A stretch of 64,000 bases of DNA from Glycine soja (lineage: Eukaryota; Streptophyta; Magnoliopsida; Fabales; Fabaceae). The stretch is taken from positions 7,198,651-7,262,650 of the forward strand of contig NC_041021.1 in the NCBI RefSeq assembly GCF_004193775.1, in the 5' to 3' direction. A model generated the notes under the pieces. The model did no database searches and had not been told where the DNA came from. It saw nothing but the letters and a program-made list of their open reading frames with translations. Below are positions 48,170 through 59,374 of this stretch, piece after piece (positions within the stretch are counted from its first letter, which is position 1; each line of letters starts with the position of its first letter). The translations under genes and the position numbers were made by a program.

Positions 48170-48400
48170 TATTTTTATATGACAGTTTGTGATGTGTAAT
48201 AATATGTCTTTCAAAGTTATATGATTAAGTGTCTTTCAATATGTAAAAAAAAAATGTCCCTTTCAAGAATTCTGAGATTTAAGTTTCGGTTGACTTTATG
48301 TCTTTTATTTGGGCATAAGAAGAGATATAAAAACTTCATGTAGTGTATTTGTTTTGTAAAGTTTCATTCCATATTTTATTTACATGTTTTTTTTTTTTTT
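48170..48400. repeat. 3' flank shared with the intact NLR gene (inverted)
   Basis: The complement of 35940-36180 is found here (GTTTGTGATGTGTAATAATA, GTCTTTCAAAGTTATATGAT, AAAAACTTCATGTA), downstream of the NLR pseudogene in the matching relative position. The pseudogene body has lost its LRR part, but this flank survived. Confidence 0.75.
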
Positions 48401-48663
48401 GCTAAGTTTTGCACTACCTGCTCTTTCTCTTGAGGAAATTTATTAGTATAACTTAAAGATGTTTACAACAGGAAGAGGAAGAAGGGGAACAAAATATTAG
48501 ATCTACATTAAGTTATTAATAAAAGGGGAGAGTTGTGACATGAAACTTATCCTCTTAAGTATTATATCTTTTTTTAATAATTTTTATTTCAAAAAGCATA
48601 ACTAATTTTTCCAACACATAGGGTTGGTGCTAACTTTAAGGTGATGAAGCATGTTTTTCCCAC

Positions 48664-50060
48664 GTTACTCTTCCAGTCTTTTTGATGGAGAGAATTATGA
48701 TATTTGAGAAGTGAAAATGCAATCCTACATGGAGTCTTTAGATTTGTGGGATGTCGTGGAAGAGGAATATAAAGTATATCCACGGCCTAAAATTCCTAGC
48801 ATGGACCAAATTAAAAATCACAAGAAAGATGAAGAAGAAAGAGGCGAGGTCATGTTTGTTTGCTGCTGTTTCACAAATCATATTCACCAGAATCATGACT
48901 CTCAAAACACCCAAAACAATTTGGGATTATCTAAAGGAGGAATACGCTAGAGATGACAAAATACGAAGAAAGCAAGTGCTTAATTTAAGGAGGAAATTTG
49001 AGATCCAAAGGATGAAAGAGTTAGAGACAATCAAAGAATACTCAAACAAATTGTTGGGTATTGACAACAAGATAAAGTTGTTGGGCAATGATTTTGCTGA
49101 TTCGAGAATTGTAGAGAAGGAAGTAAGTATTGTTGTTTTTTCTTCAAAATAGACTTCCCACCAAAGCATTGAAGGATCAAAAACCATTTGAGGTTTGGTA
49201 TTTTTACAAACCATTTCTGAAATTTCTTAAGATATTTGGTTGTTTGTGATTCACTCATATTTCAAGGAGTACTTCAGGGTACACATATAGTGATTGGGGT
49301 GGCTCAATTGATGATATGAAGAGTACTTCACGATACTCTTTTAGCTTTGGATCACGTGCTTTCTCATGGAGCTCGAAAAAACAAGATACATTTGCTCACT
49401 CTACAGCAGAAGCTGAATTTTTTGTTGTTGCCATTGCTGTTAACCAAGTTTTGTGGCTTAAAAAAATCTTGATTAATCTTAACATGGAGCAGAAGGAGAG
49501 TACATAGATTTTTGTTGACAATGAAGCTGCCATAGCTATTTCCCCTAATCCTGTTTTTCATGGGTAAACTAAGCATATTAATATTAAGTTGTTCTTTGTA
49601 AGGAAAGTGCAAAGATGGAGTTGTTTATCACAAAAAAAAAAAAAAAAACAGGTTGCAGACTTATTCACCAAGTCACTAGCGGTTAGCAAGTTTGAGTTTC
49701 TAAAAAAGATGTTAAGACTTTGCATATCCTAAAGTAAGGAGGAGGGTTAAGAAAACTACTTTATGGACTGACATACTTATCTTTTATTATTTCAGTTTGT
49801 TAAATAAAACTTCCTAATCAAATCAGTGGTTACTATACTCTAAGAAAATCGTTCCTAAACTTTAGGAGAAACTATTTGTTTTATCTTAATTTTTCTGTTT
49901 TGGCCTCAAGCATTATAAATGTACTGTATTGGTAGCGGAATAAAATTATAAATGTACTGTATTGATAGCGGAATAAAATAACTCTTTCGATCTTTTTCTC
50001 TCCAACATATTTACATATTATTCTCTTTGTTTTTAACAAAAACCAATACATTGCAACAAC
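48664..50060 (+). mobile_element. Internally deleted Copia retrotransposon relic
   Basis: Gag pieces come first: FDGENYDIWEVKMQSYM-like text at about 48680-48740, then FTRIMTLKTPKTIWDYLKEE and VLNLRRKFEIQRMKE (48890-49150), a UBN2-type gag. The sequence then jumps to RNase H: YSDWGGSIDDMKSTSRYS, SWSSKKQD and STAEAEF (49280-49510), then VDNEAA and ADLFTKSLA (49515-49690). Protease, integrase and reverse transcriptase are missing. A purine stretch AAGTAAGGAGGAGG (about 49732-49745) precedes what is probably the 3' LTR. In it a 33-bp sequence is repeated at 49912-49978. No 5' LTR was found. Confidence 0.8.
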
Positions 50061-51264
50061 ATTAACAACAAATCTAACATTTACTATATATATCTTCGTA
50101 GATATTTTATATATTTCTGTTTTAACTTTATCTCTACATTACTCTCTCTCTCTATATATATAAAAGGATAATTTGTAGCAAAAACATTAGTTTAGCTTTG
50201 AAGCAAGTAAAAGTTCTTGTTTCTGTGTATGGAGTGAAAACTTAAACTTGTTGGATGAGTGATCGCATGCATAAACCAAATAAACAAATATTAAAGGCTT
50301 CAATCGTAAGGAAAGGAAAGTGTATCAAATAGGTCTTCATGTGAATGTGAGCCTTTCTTTTGAATGCTTTAAATTAAATTTTCTAATACTTGAGCCATTG
50401 TATTGCAATTGATACACACTAGCTTTTTGTCTAGAAAGACAATCAGAGAAAAACATTGGTTACTTTACTTTTATGAATTTTAGAAAAAAATAAAGTTCTT
50501 GTTCGAATATACATGCTCCCCCATAGTTTTATTGATCAAACATTAAAGAAGACACTCCAAAGAGCAAATTAATAGTTCATGAGTTCAAGGTCATATATAT
50601 ATTAGTTCAACTATTCTTGACCATATTTAAAAGAAAGATACTTATTAATGTTTCATATATGGGTACCCGAATTCTTTCCAAGCATGTCAATTTAAATAAA
50701 TAATAAAAGGTACTATATATGTGAATATTTGCAATACAATGGATTAGAAAAAGATTTAGATTTCTGAATCTCTCATTATCGACCATGATCCAAATTATTT
50801 ACATTCATTATTGCCCAACTTATTCTGTCTAAAATTAGGATTTTGATCGTGAATCTAAATAAATATTTGTTATAGAAAAAAAAAACTAAGATAAAGAAAG
50901 TTCAATTCTGTTGGAATAATACAAGTGTGAGGTGAATCAACCAAAGCAATATATAAAAGAAAGCATATTAAACATGCAGATCATGAACACTTGACTCCAC
51001 AGGTAGTGACTAATCAGGATTGTGCGCTAATAAACATATCCTGCAATACATCTAGTCTACCAAAACTAAACTGACAAGCATCCATCTAAAAACTTAAAAT
51101 AAAGCGTGATGGGAAAATTTAGGAAATAAATGATTGCCATAATCTATGTTTACAAGTTTCTGTCAGGGTACATCTTTACAAATCTTAAGTACAAAAAAGA
51201 TAAGATATTTACAATGTTCAACTATGTTTCCTATACAAAATTGAATTGGCCATCTACATTTCAA
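50061..51264. other. Spacer between the Copia relic and the SAUR relic
   Basis: This is AT-rich DNA with a short CT/AT microsatellite near 50140-50165. There is no supported gene. Confidence 0.5.
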
Positions 51265-51365
51265 TCTTCTCCCTTACTACCTATCCAAGCGAGAAGTAAT
51301 ATCTATAGGAATACATCTTCTCTACAAGGGATTGTAAGGCCACCCATTGGATTTTGGAGATATTT
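51265..51365 (-). pseudogene. SAUR gene fragment (C-terminal end)
   Basis: On the minus strand the sequence reads PMGGLTIPC then REDVF and a stop. This is the C-terminal signature shared by the two intact SAUR genes at 52029 and 53247 ([15 protein letters not shown]). The upstream part, including the [11 protein letters not shown] core, is absent. Confidence 0.7.
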
Positions 51366-51690
51366 GGCCAAAGTTGATCATAGTTGTTACTGCTGCCCTG
51401 CTGAATTTAAATGTTTGTTCTTGAGCTGAACATGGAACACACAACACACATTTGTCCTGAAACAGCCTCAGCCACATGTTTCTAGATTCTTCTATCTATT
51501 TGGCTCATTTTAGTTCCTGCACTCAGCACCAGAGTACTTCTCTTTGGTTACTTCAGTGCTCCTTTCAATTCTAAGGTTCGTCAAATCTTCAATTTTCCTA
51601 AACAAGAAGCAGCATCACATTGATTATCTGTCGTTTCGTGGGCTGTAAGAGAAGATATTGCCAATTTTAATGCAAATATTCAAACAAATC
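51345..51690 (-). repeat. Inverted repeat partner of 43208-43545
   Basis: This is the reverse complement of the tract at 43208-43545, with small indels. It adjoins the SAUR fragment and so probably represents former SAUR upstream sequence. Confidence 0.85.
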
Positions 51691-52028
51691 CATTGATTAC
51701 TCAACTGTTGTTCTAGCCAGCGAGTCTTGAAATAATCAGGCCTTAAAATTTATCAGGACAACGAAGTCTTGTTTTTCTTATAGCAAGCAACCTTGCTTAT
51801 ACAGAGTAAAGTAAATGTTGGCAATAACTAACAAACAGAAAACACAGAGGAGCCACTTGAGTATTTGAATTAATTGTCATTAAACAAAAATAAAGAAACA
51901 AATTTGTCATCCTAATAGCCTTTTCTTTTTTCCTATTTCTCCAAAAGGGTTGATCTTTACAAATTGAGAAGATTCCTATTGTACAAGTTATCTCTACAAA
52001 TATATGTCAGTCTTCTACAGTACGAGGC

Positions 52029-52307
52029 TTATAGTCCATTCAAGTGTGAAGTTAGGTTTGCGAACACATCTTGGCTGCAAGGAATTGTGAGACCACCCAT
52101 GGGATGATCATATCCAAACTCTTCCTCAGCCTGACTCAACAAGTCTTGAAATGAAGGATGGACCAAGTATGATATGGGGATCACAAACCGCTTCATTGTC
52201 TCACCAACGTAGACTGCAAGATAGCCCTTTGGCACCTCCACAGCTTTTGAGGATGCTCGGTTAGCATCAAATGATGCCCTTCTGATACCGGGTAAACGAA
52301 AACCCAT
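52029..52307 (-). CDS. SAUR: SAUR family auxin-induced protein (92 aa, 10A5/15A type)
   Basis: This is a small auxin-up RNA protein. SAURs are fast auxin-response products that inhibit PP2C.D phosphatases and so activate plasma-membrane proton pumps during cell expansion. The 92 residues contain the whole SAUR core: [14 protein letters not shown] (23-36), [18 protein letters not shown] (40-57), [19 protein letters not shown] (59-77). The [10 protein letters not shown] start is the usual one for this class; there are no introns. It is divergent to a second SAUR at 53247. Its upstream DNA carries CATATG, TGTCTC and GGTCCCAT (on its own strand), the known auxin-response module of soybean SAUR genes. 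The rank number within the family is not determined. Confidence 0.95.
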   Translation of the reverse strand: MGFRLPGIRRASFDANRASSKAVEVPKGYLAVYVGETMKRFVIPISYLVHPSFQDLLSQAEEEFGYDHPMGGLTIPCSQDVFANLTSHLNGL

Positions 52308-52410
52308 TGTCGTATTTAATTGATGATAATTGAGTAGAAAATGGTGTAAACAAGACTCTGCTTCAGGATGTGAATTATTTGTGTTGGTTCTAAAATGCTT
52401 GCAACCATGA

Positions 52411-52421
52411 CTATATATTTA
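52411..52421 (-). promoter_or_regulatory. TATA box candidate of the minus-strand SAUR
   Basis: The minus strand reads TAAATATATAG about 105 bases upstream of the ATG at 52307. Composition and distance suit a plant TATA box. Confidence 0.55.
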
Positions 52422-52487
52422 GAGATAAAAGGACATGTTAGAAGGCTAGTTGAATTATTGGTGAAGGAGAGCAATGAAATAAGCGCC

Positions 52488-52518
52488 ATGGGACCAACTG
52501 AGAGACAAGGGCATATGG
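52488..52518 (-). promoter_or_regulatory. SAUR auxin-response module (CATATG, TGTCTC, GGTCCCAT)
   Basis: On the minus strand CATATG (52513-52518), TGTCTC (52503-52508) and GGTCCCAT (52488-52495) follow one another within 31 bases, about 180-210 bases upstream of the SAUR start codon. The three elements in this order are the auxin-responsive region known from soybean SAUR promoters; TGTCTC is the classical ARF-binding site. Confidence 0.85.
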
Positions 52519-53032
52519 TAATGTCTTAGAGGACTCTCCAATGACGGATCTTGTTATGGTAGAAAATATATACAAGATCCACCCTCTGGAGTGAAAGCCA
52601 ACAGATTACCCCACTTGAGAAAAAAACGGTATCCATATGTAAGAAAATCTAATAAGATGATGTTGACACCTAATTGGAATTGAGGGGACAGGAAACTTGA
52701 TGTGTGCAAGTTCACATGGTGGTGCTTAATATTTGACGTGCCCAAAAAATGTGGTTCATAGTGACTCATATATGATCATGTGTTCAATATCAGTTCTCTC
52801 CCTACCTCCAATCCATATTAATTTTGCTCGCTGTTTACACACTTTACAGGTTGCTTAGATATATCAATAGCATTGTCATTTATCTAAAGAAACATGTGAG
52901 ATGTCTAAAGCATTTCTATTATTGAAATAGCATAATGAATGAACCAGCATCACCTCAGAAGGTGGGGTCTGCACTCCTGTTAAACTTCCTAATCTTCAAA
53001 GAGATTTCTAAGACAATACCATGTGATCACTT

Positions 53033-53038
53033 GTCTCT
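53033..53038 (+). promoter_or_regulatory. TGTCTC auxin-response element of the plus-strand SAUR
   Basis: TGTCTC lies 209 bases upstream of the ATG at 53247. It is flanked by CATGTG on its left and GACACCAT on its right, which look like degraded versions of the CATATG and GGTCCCAT elements of the neighbouring gene. Confidence 0.6.
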
Positions 53039-53110
53039 CTGTAGACACCATCGTATCGCTGCCAAAATTTATTATTTGTGGTATTGAATTGAACAGGCCA
53101 TTCACAACTA

Positions 53111-53118
53111 CATATAAA
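53111..53118 (+). promoter_or_regulatory. TATA box candidate of the plus-strand SAUR
   Basis: CATATAAA lies about 130 bases upstream of the ATG at 53247 and about 75 bases after the TGTCTC motif, which is a normal arrangement for this family. Confidence 0.5.
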
Positions 53119-53246
53119 CAACATTTCTTTGGTTCTCAAGCAACACAAGTGATTTCATTCCTCAAGTATCAGAATTCAAATATTCTTTTCTTATACAAGT
53201 CCATTGATATCAGTATAATATTTTCCATGTGGAGAAATAGAAAACA

Positions 53247-53528
53247 ATGGGCTTCCGCATAGCAGGTATTATTAGAATGACATCGTTTTCTACAACCCAT
53301 ACAGCCTCCAAGGTGGTTGAAGTACCAAAAGGCTATCTTGCAGAGTATGTTGGAGATAACATGAGGCGGTATGCGATTCCAGTGTCATACTTGAACCAAC
53401 CTTCATTCCAAAAATTACTAAGTCAAGCAGAAGAAGAATTCGGATATGATCATCCAAAGGGTGGTCTCACAATTCCATGCCAGGAAGATGAGTTCCTAAA
53501 CGTCACCTCTCACTTGAATGAGTTGTAA
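53247..53528 (+). CDS. SAUR: SAUR family auxin-induced protein (93 aa)
   Basis: This is an intronless SAUR with the full core: [15 protein letters not shown] (24-38), [18 protein letters not shown] (41-58), [19 protein letters not shown] (60-78). It differs from its neighbour at 52029 mainly in the N-terminus ([10 protein letters not shown]) and in YLAEYVG, where the usual V is replaced by an acidic E. It is expected to act in the auxin growth response like its neighbour. The two genes stand head to head, with about 940 bases between start codons. Its auxin-response module is less well preserved, so its inducibility may be weaker. Confidence 0.95.
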   Translation: MGFRIAGIIRMTSFSTTHTASKVVEVPKGYLAEYVGDNMRRYAIPVSYLNQPSFQKLLSQAEEEFGYDHPKGGLTIPCQEDEFLNVTSHLNEL

Positions 53529-54151
53529 ATCATGCTAATGGAGATTGAAATAGATAGTCTTAGATGAGGCTAATTTGTACAGAAGAAACTTTCTTTTATT
53601 CTATAGATTTCCATTTTTTTTCTGATGTAGAATTCCTTTAGAAGTTGAAACCTGTTGCCTGAATGAAAGTGCAACACTTTCGCTTTTGCAAAATTTCAAT
53701 TAAATTTACGACAGTTTCATTATCAAATTTCAGCCCATATATTTGGATTTTTAAAGGAATTGAGCGCATTATTTCTATTGGAGATATTTAGCATTGTTGA
53801 TAATGGTAAATAGTACCGCTGCCCTGTGTTATTCCACTACCACAAAAGAACCTTTACCGACAATTTTATACGTAATTGCGGTAAATTTGTCTTCTAAATA
53901 TATGCTTTACTAGCTATTAATTTAATGGCCAATACAAAAAATATTAGTTGACAGCTGATGGTTAAGAAATATCTTTCTCATTTCGTGTCATCGTTTCTTG
54001 GCGCCACTTCACTTGCTCTTTCTCTGTTTCTACCTACCATTAACACTCTTTTTTCTCACTCAGGATTTTCTCAAGTTACGGTTCCTTATGATAGATTTGA
54101 TTTTTCTCTCTGCATCAATCTCGAATTTATTAGGGTTAGCGTTCATATATT
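53529..54151. other. Spacer between the SAUR gene and the Mutator-like element
   Basis: The SAUR 3' UTR probably occupies the first 100-200 bases. Open frames at 53958-54297 run into the terminal repeat of the Mutator-like element and have no recognisable domain. Confidence 0.45.
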
Positions 54152-54415
54152 GGCTTTTTTCCTTGAATGCACACTTTCTCTCCACTTTTTTTTCCAATGT
54201 ACACCAGTTTCTTTTATTCCTAAAGTGCATTGGTTTTGTAATTCTAGTTGAAAATCGGGTTTGGCCACCTCGATTCCCTAAGTGTTCCTTTTTTTAATTT
54301 AAAATATTATTAAATATAAATATTTTATTATATAAATTTTTTTAATTGATTTTAAAATTACTTATTTATTAAATTAAATTTTATAATTTTTTTTAATTAA
54401 TTTTTTAATAAAAAA
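54152..54415 (+). repeat. Left terminal inverted repeat of the Mutator-like element
   Basis: This pairs with 62065-62329. Conserved words are TTTTTTCCTTGAATGCACAC, GTGCATTGGTTTTGTAAT and TTTAATTTAAAATATTAT. Confidence 0.8.
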
Positions 54416-54858
54416 ATAATATTATTAAATATAATTATTTTTGCTTTATTATTTAATTTACTTAACATATCTTTTAGGTAAATATTTTTTTAAAATCTGA
54501 ATTTTGTAATATAATTATTTTTAGTATAATTATATTATTAAATATAATTAGTTTGTTTATGTCATTAGATTTAATTAAAAATAATAAAACTTTTTGTTTA
54601 ACAATTTATTTATAGAAGAACATTATACTGCATTATCAATAAAATACTTAAACAATCACACTTGGCTAAGAAAAAACTTAAGATGAAGATATGTTAAGAC
54701 AATTGTTTCTGTTATGACCATGTTGCTGGAAAATTTCACATTTTTTTTTACTTTCTTGTTCATTTTCATCTTCGTCCATCTCAGTAGGAATGCGAGTTGA
54801 AACGGGACAACCCTTTGCATTCCTCTTTCTCCTTGGATTAGGACCCCACTAATCTCCT

Positions 54859-56260
54859 TCATATTCTTGCTATATTGATTCGTGTGGTGTGTGGCAGTAA
54901 ACCAAAGGAGTTGTTATAGACGTGCAAAATGTGTTGTAATGTGAATAACATCGGCACATAGTTCATAGGATCAACATTGACAGATTTACAGACAGCTATG
55001 ACGTGAAAACACGATAAGTGTTTAGCCTGATATTCACCATAATCATACTTTTGGGATTGTAACATTACTCTAAACCTTTCAAGTGGCCTGAGTGTTTGAA
55101 GTAGGGATTGAGTCTCTGTTATAATAAAAGTGTGATTGTGTTTGTCGAATTCATTTACAATGTGTACATTAGATTCTTGTTGACCGTTATTCATTGCATC
55201 AGAGACAACTTTAGAATACTATGAGCCGGAGTTGATCATTACCTGAGTTTGTCAACCTCTAATAGCAAAGAGTTGTGTGGTCTAGAAATACTTCTCCTCA
55301 ACCAACAATGACACCGACAAATGTCTTATGTTTTTTAACATGGAATTAACAGACTCAGACAAATTGGTAGTCATATGTCCCCAAAGTTTCCCCTCATCGA
55401 AGCATTGTACCCAATTTTGTTTGGGTAATTGATCAAGCCATTCAGTTGCACTTGACTTATTCGCACGGATATCCCCAAGATGTTTCTAGTGCATCTTCTC
55501 CGTGTATGCGTAACCTGTAAATATTCAATCAATCTATTACGTTATAAAATTTGATTGAAAGTAAAGTTTAACGAATAAATAAAATGGATTTTTACCATCC
55601 AGCATGAGTGGTTTCTTTAAATGTTTGCAGTTTGAGTTATCGCGAAGAAAGTTTTGTGCAATGTGGCGTAGGCAAAAGAAATAGGATGTGTCCTAAACCC
55701 ATAAGTTACTTGGGTTGTTGTAGGCATTTATAATTGAGGGGTGTCTGAGAGAAATGTTAATTTGCGGAGTAACATGTCTTCTTAAATTCTTTAGAAAAAA
55801 CTGCCAAGCTGAAGTTGTCTCCCCTTCTACAATGGCATAGGCAATTGGGAAGATATGGTTAGCTCCATCTTGTGCGGATCAACAGTGTGCTAGTATACTT
55901 CCCGTAAAGTCATGTGCCATTTACTTGTACTATGGGTTTGCAATATGCAAAACCATTAATGCATGGACCAAATGACCAAAATACACGTTTAAACATTCTT
56001 TTGCCCATTACGATTTCTCGTCTTTCATACACAAATTCTGTTTGAGCAGCGACCACAGTCCCGGAAACACAAGATTGCAAAGATCCCAAAAGTGTTGGCA
56101 GTTTGACATATGATTCTTCCCAGTTTCCATGAATCATTTCCAACCTTCATATGATTCTTCCCAGTTTCCATGTACAACCATTTTCATGTAATTTACACAC
56201 GAAGTTTAGTCTTCTCTGGTCAGAGTAAATTGTTCTGCAATCAAAATGATTTCTGATGTT
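54859..56260 (-). pseudogene. Mutator-like transposase relic, catalytic and SWIM region
   Basis: Translated blocks on the minus strand, from 56260 downward: VIKEYNIRNHFDCRTIYSDQ and FVCKLHENGCTWKL (MuDR-type N region), GNWEESYVKLPTLLGSLQSC, KRVFWSFGPCINGF and CKPIVQVNGT (catalytic entry), NHIFPIAYAIVEGET, LRHPSIINAYNNP, then after a GT-AG intron (55515-55595) LDQLPKQNWVQCFDEG, TTNLSESVNSMLKNI, and finally YQAKHLSCFHVIAVCKSVNV, a degraded SWIM zinc finger. Stops and shifts occur between most blocks (for example near 55880 and 55300). Between CTWKL and GNWEESY a segment seems to be missing, and a 25-bp sequence is duplicated there (56107-56131 and 56148-56172). Not functional. Confidence 0.85.
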
Positions 56261-56261
56261 G

Positions 56262-56273
56262 TATTCTTTGATT

Positions 56274-56305
<32 letters not shown>

Positions 56306-59019
56306 TAATAATAAAAGGAAACCAACTTAATTAAAAAAATTTAAAACATTTTTTTTAAAATACAAGCTTTTCAAAAGGGTAAAAGGCTCACATTCACCTT
56401 TTTAACATCATAATAAAACTTGTCCAAATAAATAATAAATTCACTTCAGCTCAAAACAAGGCCGCCTAAAACTTCATACAATCAACATAGAACCTATACC
56501 CTAATGTCACATCCTATCCTATCAGAGCATTGTGTTCCCGTGTCCTCTAGCATCAGGTTCTTCATAGTCATCCACCTATTCATTTGCTCCCACGAACACA
56601 AGGTTCGAGATCATCACAAGATCCAAACACAAATAATACACTGAGAGTGAGTTATCACATTCCTAACTAATAGAGAAGCAAGACAACTAGACATACATAT
56701 CATATAAATAAAATAAAACTTACTTAAACATAACTCACGTAATTCCACCACTTTGTCATTCAAAATTCACTTTTCAATCATCAATTGCACTTTTCAATCA
56801 TCAATCACATTACACAAAAATCACATGCTCCGATTCAAGACATAATAACACATTAATTTCATAATAAACAATTAGCAAGCATATGCAATAGTTATGCTAA
56901 GACTCAAGCCTACATGCAATGGGGTACCATGTCAGTGAAAAACCACCCTAGGGCGCTTAGGAGTACATAACAAGACACACCACAAAATGACTATGTCAGG
57001 TTACTCTCACTAAGTAAAATCATAGGGATACTAGTTAGGGTAACGCTGTTTTGCGAGAATGCTCCAACCATGTGGGATCGACATAAGTTTAAAGGAGTAC
57101 TCAAACCGGGTGACCCCCAAGGTCTACACTCCGAAGAGTCCGTCAGGGTCTCTCCCTCCTAATTCAGGTCCAACCCCTAAAATCATTTTTACAAGCAGAC
57201 ACTGTTCATGAATTATACAATACCCACGACCTCACACTCATGTTTTAAACATGTTTAACACAATTGCGTTACAATTTAACACTGGTTCCTGAATAGGAAA
57301 CCTACATTTTCTCTTTAACACTGTGCATCAACACTTTTCTCAAGATAACATTGGTCGGGTTATTGTACAATTCACAACTTACAACACAAGTAATGTCACA
57401 TCAAGTGTTAACTACACACTTATTCACAGCCAAAACTCATTCACAATTTCACATCTCATAGTGTCACAATCCACCATCACATGTCTACACGTATCTCACA
57501 AATTAACACATGTTCAACTTTACACTTGTACTTAATCTCAATAACAGTACTATAATCTCAAGGCAACATGTTATTCCACAACTCATCACATATTTCATTT
57601 ATAAGCACTGCTCATAAATTATACAATACTCACGACCTCACACTCGTGTTTCAAACATGTTTAACACATTGCGCTACAATTTAACACTGGTTTCTCAATA
57701 GGAAACCTACACTTTTTCTTTAACACTGCGTATCAACACTAGTCGAGTTATTGTATAATTCACAGCTCACAACTCAATACACATATCTCAATACACATGT
57801 ACCTCATTTGGTCAATTTCAAATATAATATTAATTTTAAACTATAAAAAAAAACCTAAAACAAAATGTGAAAAGGAGAAAATACAAAATCAATATCTCAC
57901 TCCTTCTTACGCTAAATTTCTAGTTACTTAATTTCATTAATTCACGCTAATTAGACAAATGTTCAATTTATAGGGTTCACATTCAACACAAGGACACACC
58001 AATTTCATAGTAATTTATCATTGGGACATCAACTCGTTCATCAAACATATATAATTCACACTTATAATTATAAGGATAAAATAAAAATTGCAGAAACAAC
58101 CAAAAACTCATTCCAATTGATACTCTAAGGATCCCTACACATGTCCTAACTAATCCCAATTGTGAATAACTCATCCCTTACCACCTCTAAACGGGCTCAC
58201 GTGTGTTCCGAAAACGATAGCGGCATCTCTAGTGGTTCCCTGAGATTCCTTAAGTTTTACCTCTGATTGCTCCGATAGAGTTCCCAAACGTCAGAGAGAC
58301 AGAGAAGGGATTGAAGCCTCCATATGTAATATCTTCGTATGATTCTTTTTTCTCTCTCCACAAACATTATCTCGCAAATCCCAACGGTGAAGGTATGAGA
58401 AATTTAATCACCAACCACATACTAAAATTTTACGATAATCCCACGGTTAACGAATCTGGAATCATAGTTTTACCAAGACAGTTTTGGGTTTCTGCGAGAA
58501 AATAAAAGGTTATGATGCGAAGTGTATTTCTCTCAGTTCTGACATGATTTTAAAATTCCCAACGGTGAGAATTATTGAAATTGGGTTGCGAAGCTGGTGC
58601 TTAAATGTCACGATGATCCAACGGTGAATGAGTCTGAGATTGTCGTTTTTATGAGACAGGTTTGGTGATCTACGGAAAAAAGAGAGGATTTTGGGAGGAG
58701 AAGGGGAAAAACGAAAATGAGGGGAAAAGGAGGCATCGTCAGTGTTAAAACTGACCTAACACGTCTCTACTTATACCTAGGGTATTTAAAACTTATTATT
58801 TACTCTATTTATTTATTTTATAAAAACCAACTCTATTTTATTCTATATCAAATGAATAAATAAAATATCCTTTTTATTTTCTCTAAAATCATTATTTTAA
58901 TTAATAAAGTTAGTTCTCCTTATTTATTTAATTATAAAAACCTTATCATTTTATAAAAATCTTTTTATTTATAATTAATAATCCTTTTTAATTTAGTCGA
59001 CGAAAAATGAGATGTTACA
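56262..59019 (-). mobile_element. Probable solo LTR inserted in the transposase relic
   Basis: On the minus strand the insertion starts TGTAACATCTCATTTTTCG at 59019 and interrupts the transposase frame: FDEKAQ on one side, VIKEYNIRN on the other. It lacks any gag-pol coding sequence. Inside are partial duplications: 57201-57390 resembles 57605-57775, and motifs around CCCAACGGTGA recur at about 58380 and 58558. Length and motifs fit a long Ty3-type LTR left by recombination. A (CA)n run (about 56275-56299) marks the other edge, and no clean target duplication was seen, so that border and the class are uncertain. Confidence 0.5.
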
Positions 59020-59024
59020 TTGTG

Positions 59025-59331
59025 CTTTTTCATCGAAGGTCATGTCAACCTCGAGTGCACTGGTTGGTGGTTGTATATTATGTTGCTGTTAAACAAAATG
59101 ATGTCGATCAATGCAGTGTGGTAGGTGATCAAAGTTCAAGTCTATTGGACACCTAGTTTGGTGATATTGCAATGGAGGTGACGGAGGTGTCGTTGGTCTG
59201 CCAACACCCTCGTCATCGCTTTGGTCATCACTTTGGTGATTGATGTGATCAAAGAACTGTTGATCCTCATCCTCACTAAAATCATCCATGTTTTCGTCAT
59301 GAAATCGTATAATGAGATAATCAATATGTAC
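59025..59331 (-). pseudogene. Mutator-like transposase relic, upstream acidic and MuDR region
   Basis: On the minus strand MDDFSEDEDQQFFDHINHQ, then PTTPPSPPLQYHQ and, after a TAA, ALEVDMTFDEKAQ. Acidic linkers followed by 'M.F' mark the beginning of the MuDR domain. The frame would continue into 56260 if the LTR insertion were absent. The more N-terminal domain is not found on this strand; a matching one lies at 61060-61750 on the other. Confidence 0.65.
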
Positions 59332-59374
59332 ATACTAACATTTACTAATGTTGCATTGTTGGCATATATTTCAG

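Noticed and set aside
53958..54297. Overlapping 97- and 99-codon hydrophobic frames
   Set aside because: They run into the terminal inverted repeat of the Mutator-like element, and hydrophobicity follows from T-rich sequence.
57323..57535. 70-codon Thr/Ser/His-rich frame
   Set aside because: It lies in the non-coding solo-LTR-like insertion and contains part of an internal repeat.
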